A stretch of 10,883 nucleotides of DNA from positions 1-10,883 of the forward strand of contig JAITNR010000045.1 in assembly GCA_031290375.1 (NCBI GenBank), written 5' to 3'. The position numbers and the translations under genes were made by a program. The stretch's first letter is position 1. Each line of letters begins with the position of its first letter. This DNA is from Prevotellaceae bacterium. GTDB lineage: Bacteria; Bacteroidota; Bacteroidia; Bacteroidales; Paludibacteraceae. Below, in pieces: positions 1 through 7,989 of this stretch. Below the pieces are notes generated by a model. It had not been told where the DNA came from and ran no database searches. It was given only the letters and a program-made list of their open reading frames with translations.

Positions 1-160
1 TTTTTGAAAAAACAAATAAATATGATGTTATTTTACATAAAACACGAAATATAGCATAATTAGCCACTACAAAATAACTTTTACTCAAAAAGTGCCATTT
101 TTACACAGTTTAGGGATGGAGATTGGGGGATAGAGTGTCGAAGTCAGGAGATTTACGGAT

Positions 161-216
161 CAATGAATAATTAATAAAGAACAATGAATAATGCGTTAAT
201 TATTCATTGTTCTTTA
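161..216. repeat. Perfect 18-bp inverted repeat plus a direct copy, just past the dnaE stop
   Basis: The arms at 175-192 and 199-216 are perfectly complementary over 18 bases around a 6-base loop. The core CAATGAATAAT also occurs as a direct copy at 161-171. The hairpin begins five bases past the dnaE stop codon, so it would form at the 3' end of the dnaE transcript and could protect or end it. No T-run follows the stem on the minus strand, so it is not a standard intrinsic terminator. The mix of direct and inverted copies of one short A/T-rich unit also fits a dispersed intergenic repeat. Positions 1-160 show no gene or other clear signal. Confidence 0.75.
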
Positions 217-220
217 ATTT

Positions 221-3200
221 TTAGTCTTCTATTTCTTCGAGTATTATCTCTTCTTCGTAGTCTTCTTCTTTTGTGTTTTGGTACTTTTTGTTGTTAACTG
301 AAAATTCCAGTTTGTTTTCGTTGGCAAGCTCTTCCATGTTGCGTAGAAGTTCGGGGGACAAATCAATGCCGAAACTGACTGGGGCGAGGGTTATGGACTG
401 GTTTGCTTCCGGGTCAAACACTCCTACCTGCAACGAAATCTGTCCCTTGTTCTGAGTCAAAGCTGTTGATAACAAATTCGATGTTGTTTTGTCAAAATTG
501 TCTAACTTTATATCAATATTTATATTTTTCAGCATATTGACGGCTTCACTTTGAAGATTTTGCACAGAAGTTATATCAAGGTTTGCTTTGCGGTATATCT
601 TTTGCGGGTCTATCTTGTCCCTCTGCACCGAAGCGCAGAGTTTGCCCTTGACAACGACAAACAAATCTTTTTGCAAAAAACTCTTCCAGTCTTCATACGT
701 TTTGCCTACCAGTCTAAATTCCATTTGGTTGGAATAATCCTCAAGAATGAAGGTGCCGTATTGTCGGTTTGTTTTTGAAATAAGAGTTTTAGCATCTATA
801 ATTATTCCTCCAACTACAAAGTTCCTTTCAAACTCTCTCAGATTTCGGGTAAAAAGTTCGGTAAGCGGTATATTGTCCAAAGCTGTTTTTGTCTGAGTTT
901 CGAGGTCTTTGAGTTCATTTACGGAATGTGTGCAGCCGTACTGAATTGCGCTGCGATACGGGTCGAGCGGGTGAGCCGAAAGATACAGTCCAATTAGGTC
1001 CCGCTCCAAATTGAGTTTTTTAAGAGCTGTCCATTCTTGTGCCTTTGGCAATTCTGGTTTCGGTTCATCGGCTAAGTCGTCATCGCCGAAGAGCGAATTT
1101 TGCATGCCGTCTTTTGCCGATTGCATACGCTTTCCGTAAGCGATAATGGTATCGACAGTGCTTTCCTCGCTAAAATAATCCTCACGGGCAGGTTCGCCAA
1201 AACAGTCAAAAGCACCCGACAAAATTAGACTTTCGACATTACGCTTGTTACAGTTTCTAAGATTTATTCTTTCAAAAAAATCAAAAACGGTCTTATATGG
1301 ACCATTAGCGTCCCTATCCTGAATAATCCCTTCAATAGCTTTTTCTCCAACGTTTTTCACACCGCCAAGTCCGAAACGGATTTCGCCCTTTTTGTTGGCA
1401 GTAAAAAGCAAATCAGATTCATTAATATCCGGTCCCAAAACCGAAATCTTCATAGCTTTGCACTCCTCCATAAACTTGTTGACTTCGGTGATTTTGTTTT
1501 TGTTACAGGTCAAATTCGCAGCCATAAACTCGGCAGGGTAGTGGACTTTGAGATACGCCGTTTGGAACGAAAGCAACGAATAACACACCGAATGAGATTT
1601 GTTGAAAGCGTAAGAGGCAAATTTTTCCCAATCACCCCAGATTTTTTCCAAGATATGCTTCGGATGTCCGTTAGCAACGCCTCCGGTAAGAAATTTGGGC
1701 TCCAGTTGTGCCAATTCCTCACGCTGTTTTTTGCCCATTGCTTTACGCAAAGAGTCAGCTTCGCCAGGAGTAAAATTAGCCAAAAGACGGGACAAAAGCA
1801 TAACCTGCTCCTGATAAACGGTAATTCCGTAAGTGTCTTTCAAATATTTTTCCATTACCGGAATATCGTATTTTATAGAAGTACGACCGTGTTTGCGAGA
1901 AATGAAATCAGGAATATAGTCCATCGGACCCGGACGATAAAGAGCATTCATCGCCACCAAGTCCTCGATACAGGTAGGACGCAACTCCTTGAGGTACTTC
2001 TGCATGCCGCGAGACTCAAACTGAAAAATGCCAACAGTTTTACCCTGTGAATAAATCTCATAAGTTGCCCTGTCGCTAAAATCTATGCCGTTAATATCCA
2101 AATCAACGCCTTTTGATTTTTTTATATTAATCAAAGTTTCCTTGATAATTGACAGAGTTTTGAGTGCAAGAAAGTCCATTTTTATCAGTCCTACCTTTTC
2201 AATAACGTGCCCGTCATACTGGGTAACAAGTACGTCTGCATCCTCCTTTGTCTTGTCCTTTGCAGTTGAAAGAGGTACAAAATTTGTCAGTGGTTCGGGC
2301 GAAATAATTATTCCGCAGGCATGAACTCCTGTTTGCCGAACTGTTCCTTCAAGTTGCGAGGCATACTTCATCATTTCGTTGATTCTGGTATCTTCTTTGC
2401 AGAGGTTTTTGAGTTCGGGTATGTACTTCATGCAGTTTTCGATGCTCATTGACGGAGTTTTTCCTGTTTCTCTAACAGCTTTATTAATAATACTGTCGGA
2501 AAAACTGCGGTCGGGGATAAGTTTTTTAACATTATTTACCTCATTCAAAGGTATTTCCTGCACTCTGCCAACGTCAGCAATAGCCATTTTGGTAGCCATA
2601 GTAACGTAATTAATAATGTGAGCAACACTCTCTTTCCCATATTTCTGAGTAACCCAGTCAAGAACTTTTGAAAGACCGTCATTGTCGAAGTCAATGTCTA
2701 TATCAGGCAAAGATATACGGTCAGGATTGAGAAACCGCTCAAAGAGCAAGTTATATTCAAACGGATTTACATCAGTTATTTTCAAGCAATATGCCACCAC
2801 TGACCCAGCAGCAGAACCTCGACCAGGTCCAACCAAAACTCCCATTTGCCGCGCCGCTTCAACAAAATCCTGAACTATCAGAAAATAACCGGGGAAACCC
2901 ATCAGTTTTATAGTATTTAACTCAAAAGCAATTCGTTGTTCAATTTCAGGGGTAATCTCCTCAAAACGAACTTTCGCCCCCTGTATTGTAATATATTTCA
3001 GATAGTCCGCTTCAAGCTTGATGCGGTATAGACGCTGATAACCACCAAGTTTTTCTATTTTTCTTTTAGTTTCTTCCTCTTTGATTTGCCCGTCGTTCGA
3101 ACATGTTGCGAACTCATTAAACAAATCTTGCTGCGTATATTTTTCCTGATACTGAGCTTCGGTGCCAAAATCTTCAGGAATATCAAATTTTGGCATAATT

Positions 3201-4219
3201 GCTTCGGCATCAATAGAATATTCTTCTATTTTAGCCAAAACTTCTATAGTATTGTCAATAACTTGCGGCATTTCGGCAAATATTTCCCTCATCTGCTGCT
3301 CGGTTTTCAAATATTCCTCTTTGGTGTAACTAAGTCTGCCGGTGTCGCTCATTTTTTTGCCGGTACTAAGGCAAACTAACCTCTCGTGAGCATCCGCATG
3401 ATCGGCATCAACAAAGTGTATATCGTTAGTAGCTACTACTTTGATATTGTTTTTTTCCGCAATATCCAATATTACCCCGTTCACTTTTGTTTGTTCGATA
3501 TGAATTTCATTGGTAATTTCGACACGAACAGGTTTGTGCAATTGAACTTCAAGGTAATAATCATCTCCAAAAACTTCTTTGAACCAACGCACTGTATTTT
3601 CTGCGTCTTCAATTTTGTTGTTGAGAATAAGTTGTGGAATTTCCCCGCCAATACAGGCAGAAAGCACTATCAATCCCTCTTTGTACTGCTCAAGTATGTT
3701 TTTGTCAATTCGCGGGTGATAATAATGTCCGTCAATCCAGGCAATAGAAACAAGTTTGCAAAGATTGCGATAGCCAATTTTGTTTTTAGCCAAAAGAACA
3801 AGATGAAAACCGCTCATATCTACAATCCGCTCTCTGCCCTTACGCTGGTCGATGACTCTTTTGTTTTTGTCCTTATCATAGAGCGTCCTCTGGGCAACGT
3901 AGGCTTCAAAACCGACTATCGGCTTGAAATTTTTTACTTTTTCGTATTCAACTGTAGCATCGGAGAGTTGTTTTTGTTCGTCAGCAGTAAGATTTTCTTT
4001 GTTAAACTTTTCTTTTTTGGCTTTGAATTCTTCTTCAGCCTTTTTTTTGGCAGTTTTTGCGTAGTCAAGGAACTCTTTTACACCGTACATTACGCCGTGG
4101 TCTGTAATTGCAATGCCCGGCATATTGTACTGTATCGCCCTATCGATAAGGTCGGGGATTTTTGACATTCCGTCAAGTACGGAATAGTTTGAATGAACGT
4201 GAAGATGAACGAAGCTCAT
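221..4219 (-). CDS. dnaE: DNA polymerase III alpha subunit (replicative polymerase)
   Basis: This is the catalytic subunit of the replicative DNA polymerase, extending DNA from primers with the sliding clamp at the fork. The 1332-residue protein opens with a PHP domain (HVHSNYS at 7-13, TDHG at 39-42, NDIH at 265-268). The C-family polymerase core follows, with GPGRGSAAGS at 464-473, the catalytic PDIDIDF at 505-511 (metal-binding D506 and D508) and YRPGPMDYIPDF at 761-772. A helix-hairpin-helix region (GLGGVKNVGEKA, 950-961), a clamp-binding motif QNSLF at 1040-1044 and an OB-fold (about 1135-1205) complete it. A charged, probably coiled-coil insertion at about 54-98 of the PHP domain and an acidic tail make it longer than the roughly 1160-residue E. 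coli protein, as is common in Bacteroidota. The start gives the usual FVHLHVHS N-terminus. The gene appears complete and monocistronic. Confidence 0.98.
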   Translation of the reverse strand: MSFVHLHVHSNYSVLDGMSKIPDLIDRAIQYNMPGIAITDHGVMYGVKEFLDYAKTAKKKAEEEFKAKKEKFNKENLTADEQKQLSDATVEYEKVKNFKPIVGFEAYVAQRTLYDKDKNKRVIDQRKGRERIVDMSGFHLVLLAKNKIGYRNLCKLVSIAWIDGHYYHPRIDKNILEQYKEGLIVLSACIGGEIPQLILNNKIEDAENTVRWFKEVFGDDYYLEVQLHKPVRVEITNEIHIEQTKVNGVILDIAEKNNIKVVATNDIHFVDADHADAHERLVCLSTGKKMSDTGRLSYTKEEYLKTEQQMREIFAEMPQVIDNTIEVLAKIEEYSIDAEAIMPKFDIPEDFGTEAQYQEKYTQQDLFNEFATCSNDGQIKEEETKRKIEKLGGYQRLYRIKLEADYLKYITIQGAKVRFEEITPEIEQRIAFELNTIKLMGFPGYFLIVQDFVEAARQMGVLVGPGRGSAAGSVVAYCLKITDVNPFEYNLLFERFLNPDRISLPDIDIDFDNDGLSKVLDWVTQKYGKESVAHIINYVTMATKMAIADVGRVQEIPLNEVNNVKKLIPDRSFSDSIINKAVRETGKTPSMSIENCMKYIPELKNLCKEDTRINEMMKYASQLEGTVRQTGVHACGIIISPEPLTNFVPLSTAKDKTKEDADVLVTQYDGHVIEKVGLIKMDFLALKTLSIIKETLINIKKSKGVDLDINGIDFSDRATYEIYSQGKTVGIFQFESRGMQKYLKELRPTCIEDLVAMNALYRPGPMDYIPDFISRKHGRTSIKYDIPVMEKYLKDTYGITVYQEQVMLLSRLLANFTPGEADSLRKAMGKKQREELAQLEPKFLTGGVANGHPKHILEKIWGDWEKFASYAFNKSHSVCYSLLSFQTAYLKVHYPAEFMAANLTCNKNKITEVNKFMEECKAMKISVLGPDINESDLLFTANKKGEIRFGLGGVKNVGEKAIEGIIQDRDANGPYKTVFDFFERINLRNCNKRNVESLILSGAFDCFGEPAREDYFSEESTVDTIIAYGKRMQSAKDGMQNSLFGDDDLADEPKPELPKAQEWTALKKLNLERDLIGLYLSAHPLDPYRSAIQYGCTHSVNELKDLETQTKTALDNIPLTELFTRNLREFERNFVVGGIIIDAKTLISKTNRQYGTFILEDYSNQMEFRLVGKTYEDWKSFLQKDLFVVVKGKLCASVQRDKIDPQKIYRKANLDITSVQNLQSEAVNMLKNINIDIKLDNFDKTTSNLLSTALTQNKGQISLQVGVFDPEANQSITLAPVSFGIDLSPELLRNMEELANENKLEFSVNNKKYQNTKEEDYEEEIILEEIED

Positions 4220-4281
4220 ATTATTTGTATTGCTTGTAGAAGGTTGATAATTAAACGATTTGTGAAAACTGTTAAGGACTG

Positions 4282-4289
4282 TAAAGTTA
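4282..4289 (-). promoter_or_regulatory. Possible Bacteroidota -7 box for dnaE
   Basis: Read on the minus strand this is TAACTTTA, matching the Bacteroidota -7 consensus TAnnTTTG at all but the last base. It would put transcription start roughly 60 bases before the dnaE ATG. No convincing TTTG -33 element lies about 20 bases upstream, where the sequence is mostly homopolymeric A and T, so the call is weak. Confidence 0.35.
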
Positions 4290-4362
4290 CATCTTTTTTT
4301 GAAAAAAATAAGAAGTTAGCAGATTTTTTTTTTTGTCTTTTCAAAAACATTTGTTGTCTTAT

Positions 4363-4417
4363 CCGAAAGATTTGTAGCCCTCCCCGAATGTTTCGGGGAG
4401 GACTACAAATCTTTCGG
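4363..4417. repeat. 55-bp nested palindrome between dnaE and the Omp28-like gene
   Basis: The outer arms at 4363-4377 and 4403-4417 are perfect 15-bp complements. After one 2-base mismatch, the inner arms at 4380-4388 and 4392-4400 pair over 9 bp around a 3-base loop. The hairpin would form about 20 bases past the stop of the Omp28-like gene, where it could act as a 3' end for the envelope cluster and insulate dnaE. No T-run follows directly on either strand, so a simple intrinsic terminator is not supported. It has the form of a REP- or MITE-like mobile palindrome. Short open frames crossing it on both strands are by-products of the symmetry. Confidence 0.8.
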
Positions 4418-4439
4418 AGGCTATGCAATTCTAAAAAAT

Positions 4440-5240
4440 CTATAACGCTTTTTCGCAGGAAACAACCGCCTCTTTTGTATTAGAGTTAATAATTATTCCT
4501 ACTATCGCGCAGTTTTGTATATTCCAAGTGGGATTGAGATTGCAGGTTTGCGTTTTCACGCAGTTGTTGCCTGAAAAAGAAATTGTTTCTCCCCATATTC
4601 CGTTTATAGCACTGCGCAGGACGTGATTGTGCCTGTAATTCTGTATATAGACGCCGTTGTCAAGTTGCAATCCGATAACGTTGTTCTCTGTTATCCAGAG
4701 GATCAAAGAATAGGAATCGTTGGTGTCGGCAGTAGAAGTGATTGTTGAGATGATTTCCACTTTTCCTGTTGTTGTGCTTATGTTGCAGTTTATTTCAATT
4801 TCGAGTGGCACATCCATTGCTATTCGCTGGGCTACGGCTGAGTTCCAGTTTTTTTCAGGAATTAACAAACTGTTGTTGTATTCCACAAAATCCACGCTGC
4901 CGACAGGAAAAGCCTGTGGCGAGCCGAAGTATTTCCAGTATTCTGTGGCTGCTTCACTTCTCAAGTCAATGGCATCGCCTTCGGGTTCTGTCCAATGAAT
5001 ACCTTCGGGGTGCATTGCTACTGCAATAATTTTGTCACTCACAAAATCAAATTCCCGCATATTTTGAATAGTACGTGCGGCATTTGGGCAATTAGTGCAG
5101 TTCCAGCCGGTAAAATCCATTATAACAACAGGTTTTTTAACGTCAAACGGAACAACTGTAAGCCGGTCATTATCGGTAACAACATCACATCCCCAGAGTA
5201 CTGTTGCAATAATTATTGAAAAAAAAGTTCTTTTTATCAT
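4440..5240 (-). CDS. Omp28-related lipoprotein with thioredoxin-like CxxC motif
   Basis: This is a 266-residue exported protein. A short hydrophobic signal ends in the lipobox LWGC (15-18), so C18 should be lipidated and the protein anchored to a membrane, probably the outer one. A thioredoxin-like start follows: a beta strand (VVIMDFTGW, 38-46), then C48-T-N-C51, and later a YFGSPQAFPVGSVDF segment that may hold the cis-proline loop. This layout matches Omp28-related proteins of Bacteroidota. Omp28 of Porphyromonas gingivalis is a surface lipoprotein, but its biochemical role is not firmly known. The C-terminal half is beta-rich with several further cysteines (NNCVKTQTC, QNCA, VSC), which may form structural disulfides. 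It lies 15 bases after the barrel gene and is the last gene of the cluster. A thiol-disulfide role is inferred from the CxxC and its neighbours. Confidence 0.8.
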   Translation of the reverse strand: MIKRTFFSIIIATVLWGCDVVTDNDRLTVVPFDVKKPVVIMDFTGWNCTNCPNAARTIQNMREFDFVSDKIIAVAMHPEGIHWTEPEGDAIDLRSEAATEYWKYFGSPQAFPVGSVDFVEYNNSLLIPEKNWNSAVAQRIAMDVPLEIEINCNISTTTGKVEIISTITSTADTNDSYSLILWITENNVIGLQLDNGVYIQNYRHNHVLRSAINGIWGETISFSGNNCVKTQTCNLNPTWNIQNCAIVGIIINSNTKEAVVSCEKAL

Positions 5241-5255
5241 ATACCTTATTTTTTA

Positions 5256-7064
5256 TTAAAAATTCATATTGTAAGAAATTTGAACGCCCTTGTATGCAGG
5301 GACTTGTCGGCAAACTCCGCCGGAGCAGTTGTAGCCTGCTTTTGTTCTGCCATACGAAACCTGAATGCGGTGTGCTCCAATGTTACATGCCAAACCGCCG
5401 TTGTAATAATGCAAATCCGATTTGCCGAAATTGTACATGTCGGAGGCGAAGACCATCAGATTTTGGAATAGAGATACCTCTACAAGAGCGTAAGCCCAAT
5501 CGCCCCAGTCGTCTTTGTTCAGTTTTTCGTCATATTTGCCTTCCGATTGCTTAAAAAGGTATTGTAATTCGCCTCTTAGGGAAAAATTGGTGGAGACCTT
5601 GTATTTCAGTTCTGCTATTGCGATGTGCGACTTTATGGTGTTTTCATTCATCGAAGCGATAATCGCGTCGCTCAATGGGAGCCTCATATCAATTTTTCCT
5701 TCAACAGCCATTTTGTTATAAATCTGATAAATATAGGTGGCAGCTAAGGAAAAATCTTTTGATATTTTTTTGCTGAATTCAAGATTTATATCTGTGTAAT
5801 ATGTGTTGCCGAAACCGAAAAATTTTGTCTTGTAGGCATTGCTGCCCATCGGATTGTATGAGCCGGAAGTGAAGTAAAAAGTATATGGATTGTGGTCTAA
5901 ATCTCTTAGCCAGTCCGCTTTCAAACCGCTGATATAGGAGGCGTTCAGTTTGAATGTTGTGCCGTATTTGCCGCCTGTTTTTGTCCCTTTTTTGAATGTA
6001 TAGCCAAAACCGCCTTGAAAAGCCCATTCTCCTGTGGGTTGCGTGGCATACGGATAGAGAGCTGCCAGAGCATAGGTGTGGGTTTGGTTAAATGCAGGAA
6101 GATGGTTGATAAATGCTGATGTGCCTGTTTGGGAACGGATACTTCTGTAAGACATATTTTCGCTTCTTTTCATCTGTAACATTGCGCTCATTCCTTTCTG
6201 CGAATAGCTGCCTGAAAGCAAAAAAGCAGAACCTTTGTTGTAAATGTAGCAGTTATCGGCTGACGGGTCGTTTGCCTTGACTGCATATTCGGCGAGTATA
6301 CCCCAGTTGTTGTGTTGAAGTTGCAGGCGAAAGTCTGCGGCGGCAACGTTTTTGGGCAAAACAAGTTTTTGGGCTAAAATCTTATTGTTGACGGTGTCAA
6401 ATTTGAAACTTCTATAAATGTCTTCGTCAGGTTGGTAGTTGCTGACAAATGAAGTACCAAGTAAAATATTCCAGTTTTTTTTCTGTAATTTTGGCATCCA
6501 TTCGTCAATGTTTAATTCTAAATCGCTACCCCAGACGGCACCCTGCGAAAAGTCAAAACCCCACGCATTTGTTTTGTCATAATTGAAATAAACCATTTGA
6601 AAGCCACCGAGCAACTTGAATCTGACCCCCTTGTACGGTTGCAAATATAGTCTTGCTCCGCGCAGAGAATTATCAATGCCTAAGGAGCGTTCTTCGTAGG
6701 TTCTGAAAATTAATCCACTGCCAAACTGGTCGTAGAAATTGCCTAATGTGAGAGTATTGTTTTTGTATTTGCCTGTAACGTACAGGTTTGGCAGTCCTGC
6801 TCCTGCGAAGTTGGGTTCAAAACCGGGAAGAGGTTTGTTGAGCAGTTCTAATCTTGTGCCTGCGTCAATGTATTTACTTCCGAGAACAAGGTTCAGGTAT
6901 GTATTTGACAAAAAATTGTCAGTAACTTTCCCTGTTCCGATGTCCTCATCTTCTTGTGGGAAGAGCATATCCGACTGAATACTGCCTGAAATATAAACTT
7001 TGTTCTGTGCCGTCAGGCAAATAGAAAAAACGGACACGAACGCAAACAGAAAAGTTTTTTTCAT
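5256..7064 (-). CDS. DUF6029-like outer-membrane beta-barrel protein
   Basis: This 602-residue protein has a clear signal peptide (MKKTFLFAFVSVFSICLTAQ, cleavage probably near residue 19). The rest alternates short amphipathic strands and turns, rich in aromatic residues, and ends in NMNF with a terminal phenylalanine, as outer-membrane barrels do. An N-terminal block around GSGLIFRTYEERSLG, with GARLYLQPYKG soon after, resembles the DUF6029 family of Bacteroidota; this is a recollection, not a search result. A CX4C pair, C580 and C585 (NCSGGVCR), lies just before the last strands, and C560 is near. Apart from the signal peptide the protein has few other cysteines, so this cluster stands out. 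The gene sits between two genes for thioredoxin-like exported proteins, 81 bases after the first and 15 before the second. Its molecular function is unknown; porin-like transport or anchoring of partners are both possible. Confidence 0.8.
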   Translation of the reverse strand: MKKTFLFAFVSVFSICLTAQNKVYISGSIQSDMLFPQEDEDIGTGKVTDNFLSNTYLNLVLGSKYIDAGTRLELLNKPLPGFEPNFAGAGLPNLYVTGKYKNNTLTLGNFYDQFGSGLIFRTYEERSLGIDNSLRGARLYLQPYKGVRFKLLGGFQMVYFNYDKTNAWGFDFSQGAVWGSDLELNIDEWMPKLQKKNWNILLGTSFVSNYQPDEDIYRSFKFDTVNNKILAQKLVLPKNVAAADFRLQLQHNNWGILAEYAVKANDPSADNCYIYNKGSAFLLSGSYSQKGMSAMLQMKRSENMSYRSIRSQTGTSAFINHLPAFNQTHTYALAALYPYATQPTGEWAFQGGFGYTFKKGTKTGGKYGTTFKLNASYISGLKADWLRDLDHNPYTFYFTSGSYNPMGSNAYKTKFFGFGNTYYTDINLEFSKKISKDFSLAATYIYQIYNKMAVEGKIDMRLPLSDAIIASMNENTIKSHIAIAELKYKVSTNFSLRGELQYLFKQSEGKYDEKLNKDDWGDWAYALVEVSLFQNLMVFASDMYNFGKSDLHYYNGGLACNIGAHRIQVSYGRTKAGYNCSGGVCRQVPAYKGVQISYNMNF

Positions 7065-7145
7065 TTTGAAAAATTGTGATATGCAGGTTATTAACTGTTG
7101 ATAGGGTGTATGCCTGCTTTCAAATTGATAACCTGTAGTTTGTAA

Positions 7146-7631
7146 TTATTTTTTAATTAATGCTCTGACTTTCTCAATAAGATGTTGTTCGGAGCCGTCG
7201 GTGTAGCCGCTGCGTGAATCTACAATTTTGCCATCGCCGTCGAAAACAAATACGGCAGGTATCATATTTACGCCAAGGGCACGTTTGAAATCGCTGTTTG
7301 GGTCGAGTAAAATTTCGTATTCCCATTCATTTTGATCAACTAACGGCTTAACTTTGTGGGCATTTTGAGCTTCGTCAATTGATATGGCAAAAATTTTCAC
7401 GCCTGTTTCTTCTTGCCATTCGTCATACACTTCGGCAATGGCTTTGAGTTCTCTCTGGCATGGTTTGCACCAGAGGGCAAAAAAACTTATAATGAACGGT
7501 TTGCCGCCATTTCTAAGCGTGTCGGTTGTAACGGTTTTACCGTCAAGTGTCTTGAGTGTAACCTGTGGAAGTTGAGCAAAAAGATTAGCTGTAATCAATG
7601 CCATTGCTGCGATTAATAATAATTTTTTCAT
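7146..7631 (-). CDS. TlpA-like periplasmic thiol-disulfide oxidoreductase
   Basis: This is a 161-residue exported thioredoxin-fold protein. The signal peptide (1-19, ending NLFA-Q) carries no lipobox cysteine, so the protein should be soluble in the periplasm. The mature part is one compact TlpA/ResA-type domain: LPQVTLKTLDGK at the start, active site W54-C55-K56-P57-C58, and the cis-proline loop MIPAVFVFD with P125. Proteins of this class usually reduce disulfides of partners such as apocytochromes or other envelope proteins; the partner here is unknown. It lacks the large N-terminal DUF4369-like domain of many Bacteroidota TlpA proteins. It is the first gene of a minus-strand cluster with a barrel and an Omp28-like lipoprotein, which suggests shared substrates. 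The start is preceded by an A/T-rich leader, and no clear TAnnTTTG promoter was found. Confidence 0.92.
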   Translation of the reverse strand: MKKLLLIAAMALITANLFAQLPQVTLKTLDGKTVTTDTLRNGGKPFIISFFALWCKPCQRELKAIAEVYDEWQEETGVKIFAISIDEAQNAHKVKPLVDQNEWEYEILLDPNSDFKRALGVNMIPAVFVFDGDGKIVDSRSGYTDGSEQHLIEKVRALIKK

Positions 7632-7720
7632 TTTTTTTTATTCTTTTAAATTTGTATATATATTCAATTTGAGTACTCTAAAAATACGATTTTTTTTTGA
7701 CAGAGGATTAATCTACTCCT

Positions 7721-7955
7721 TACATTCTCTGATAGAATTTTAGTAATTTCTTTCTGTGTTAAACCGGTCATATCTTGAATTTATTCAATGGACACATTTG
7801 CTTTGTGTGCTTTTAGAATTACTTTCTCTATTCCTTCTATTATTCCTTCTGCTTTGGCTTTCTGACAGCGGTGTCTATAACATTTCACTGCCAAACAGCT
7901 TCTTAAAGCCAAAATCCGTAAAAGGATTGATATATTTTTCTTGCGTTGCAGTCAT
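7721..7955 (-). pseudogene. Remnant of PD-(D/E)XK (Rpn-family) transposase/nuclease with internal deletion
   Basis: The minus strand starts at 7955 with MTATQEKYINPFTDFGFKKLF, the typical opening of Bacteroidota Rpn/PD-(D/E)XK 'transposase' proteins. The frame stops after 26 residues (stop at 7875-7877). Directly after, in another frame, comes the typical C-terminus: KAKAEGIIEGIEKVILKAH, then TGLTQKEITKIL, with an extra in-frame stop at 7781-7783. The middle of the protein, including the nuclease core, is gone; the family is normally about 300 residues long. This is therefore a dead copy with a large internal deletion and at least two further disabling changes. The family is linked to RecA-independent recombination in E. 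coli RpnA. The longest plus-strand frame here (7756-7977) is its antisense. Confidence 0.8.
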
Positions 7956-7981
7956 GACTCTTTATTTTATATGTTAAGATG

Positions 7982-7989
7982 CAAAGATA
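7982..7989 (-). promoter_or_regulatory. Relic -7 box of the Rpn-family remnant
   Basis: On the minus strand this reads TATCTTTG, an exact match to the Bacteroidota -7 consensus TAnnTTTG, and lies 26 bases before the remnant's ATG. A clear -33 TTTG is not visible. It is likely the original promoter of the now broken gene. Confidence 0.5.

Noticed and set aside
109..122. Similarity of TTTAGGGATGGAG near 110 to TTTAGGGGATGGAG near 9798
   Set aside because: Only about 13 bases with one indel and no extended flanking match, so not enough to call a repeat pair or an insertion-sequence end.
1541..2050. Plus-strand open frame of 169 codons
   Set aside because: It is antisense to conserved polymerase-core sequence of dnaE and resembles no family.
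3386..4165. Plus-strand open frame of 259 codons
   Set aside because: It lies antisense to the 5' part of dnaE, shows no recognisable family, and has the phenylalanine-rich look of an A-rich gene read backwards.
4216..4428. Small frames on both strands containing a similar SPPR..RGGLQIFR string
   Set aside because: Both cross the palindrome at 4363-4417, which yields similar peptides on both strands; no start signal or family supports a gene.
7084..7135. CAGGTTAT / ATAACCTG inverted repeat between the TlpA-like and barrel genes
   Set aside because: Only 8-bp arms around a 36-base loop; this can easily be chance in an 81-base spacer.
7756..7977. Plus-strand open frame with a leucine-rich, membrane-like stretch
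   Set aside because: It is the complement of the Rpn-family remnant; the leucine run comes from reading the EGIIEGIEK-type region backwards.
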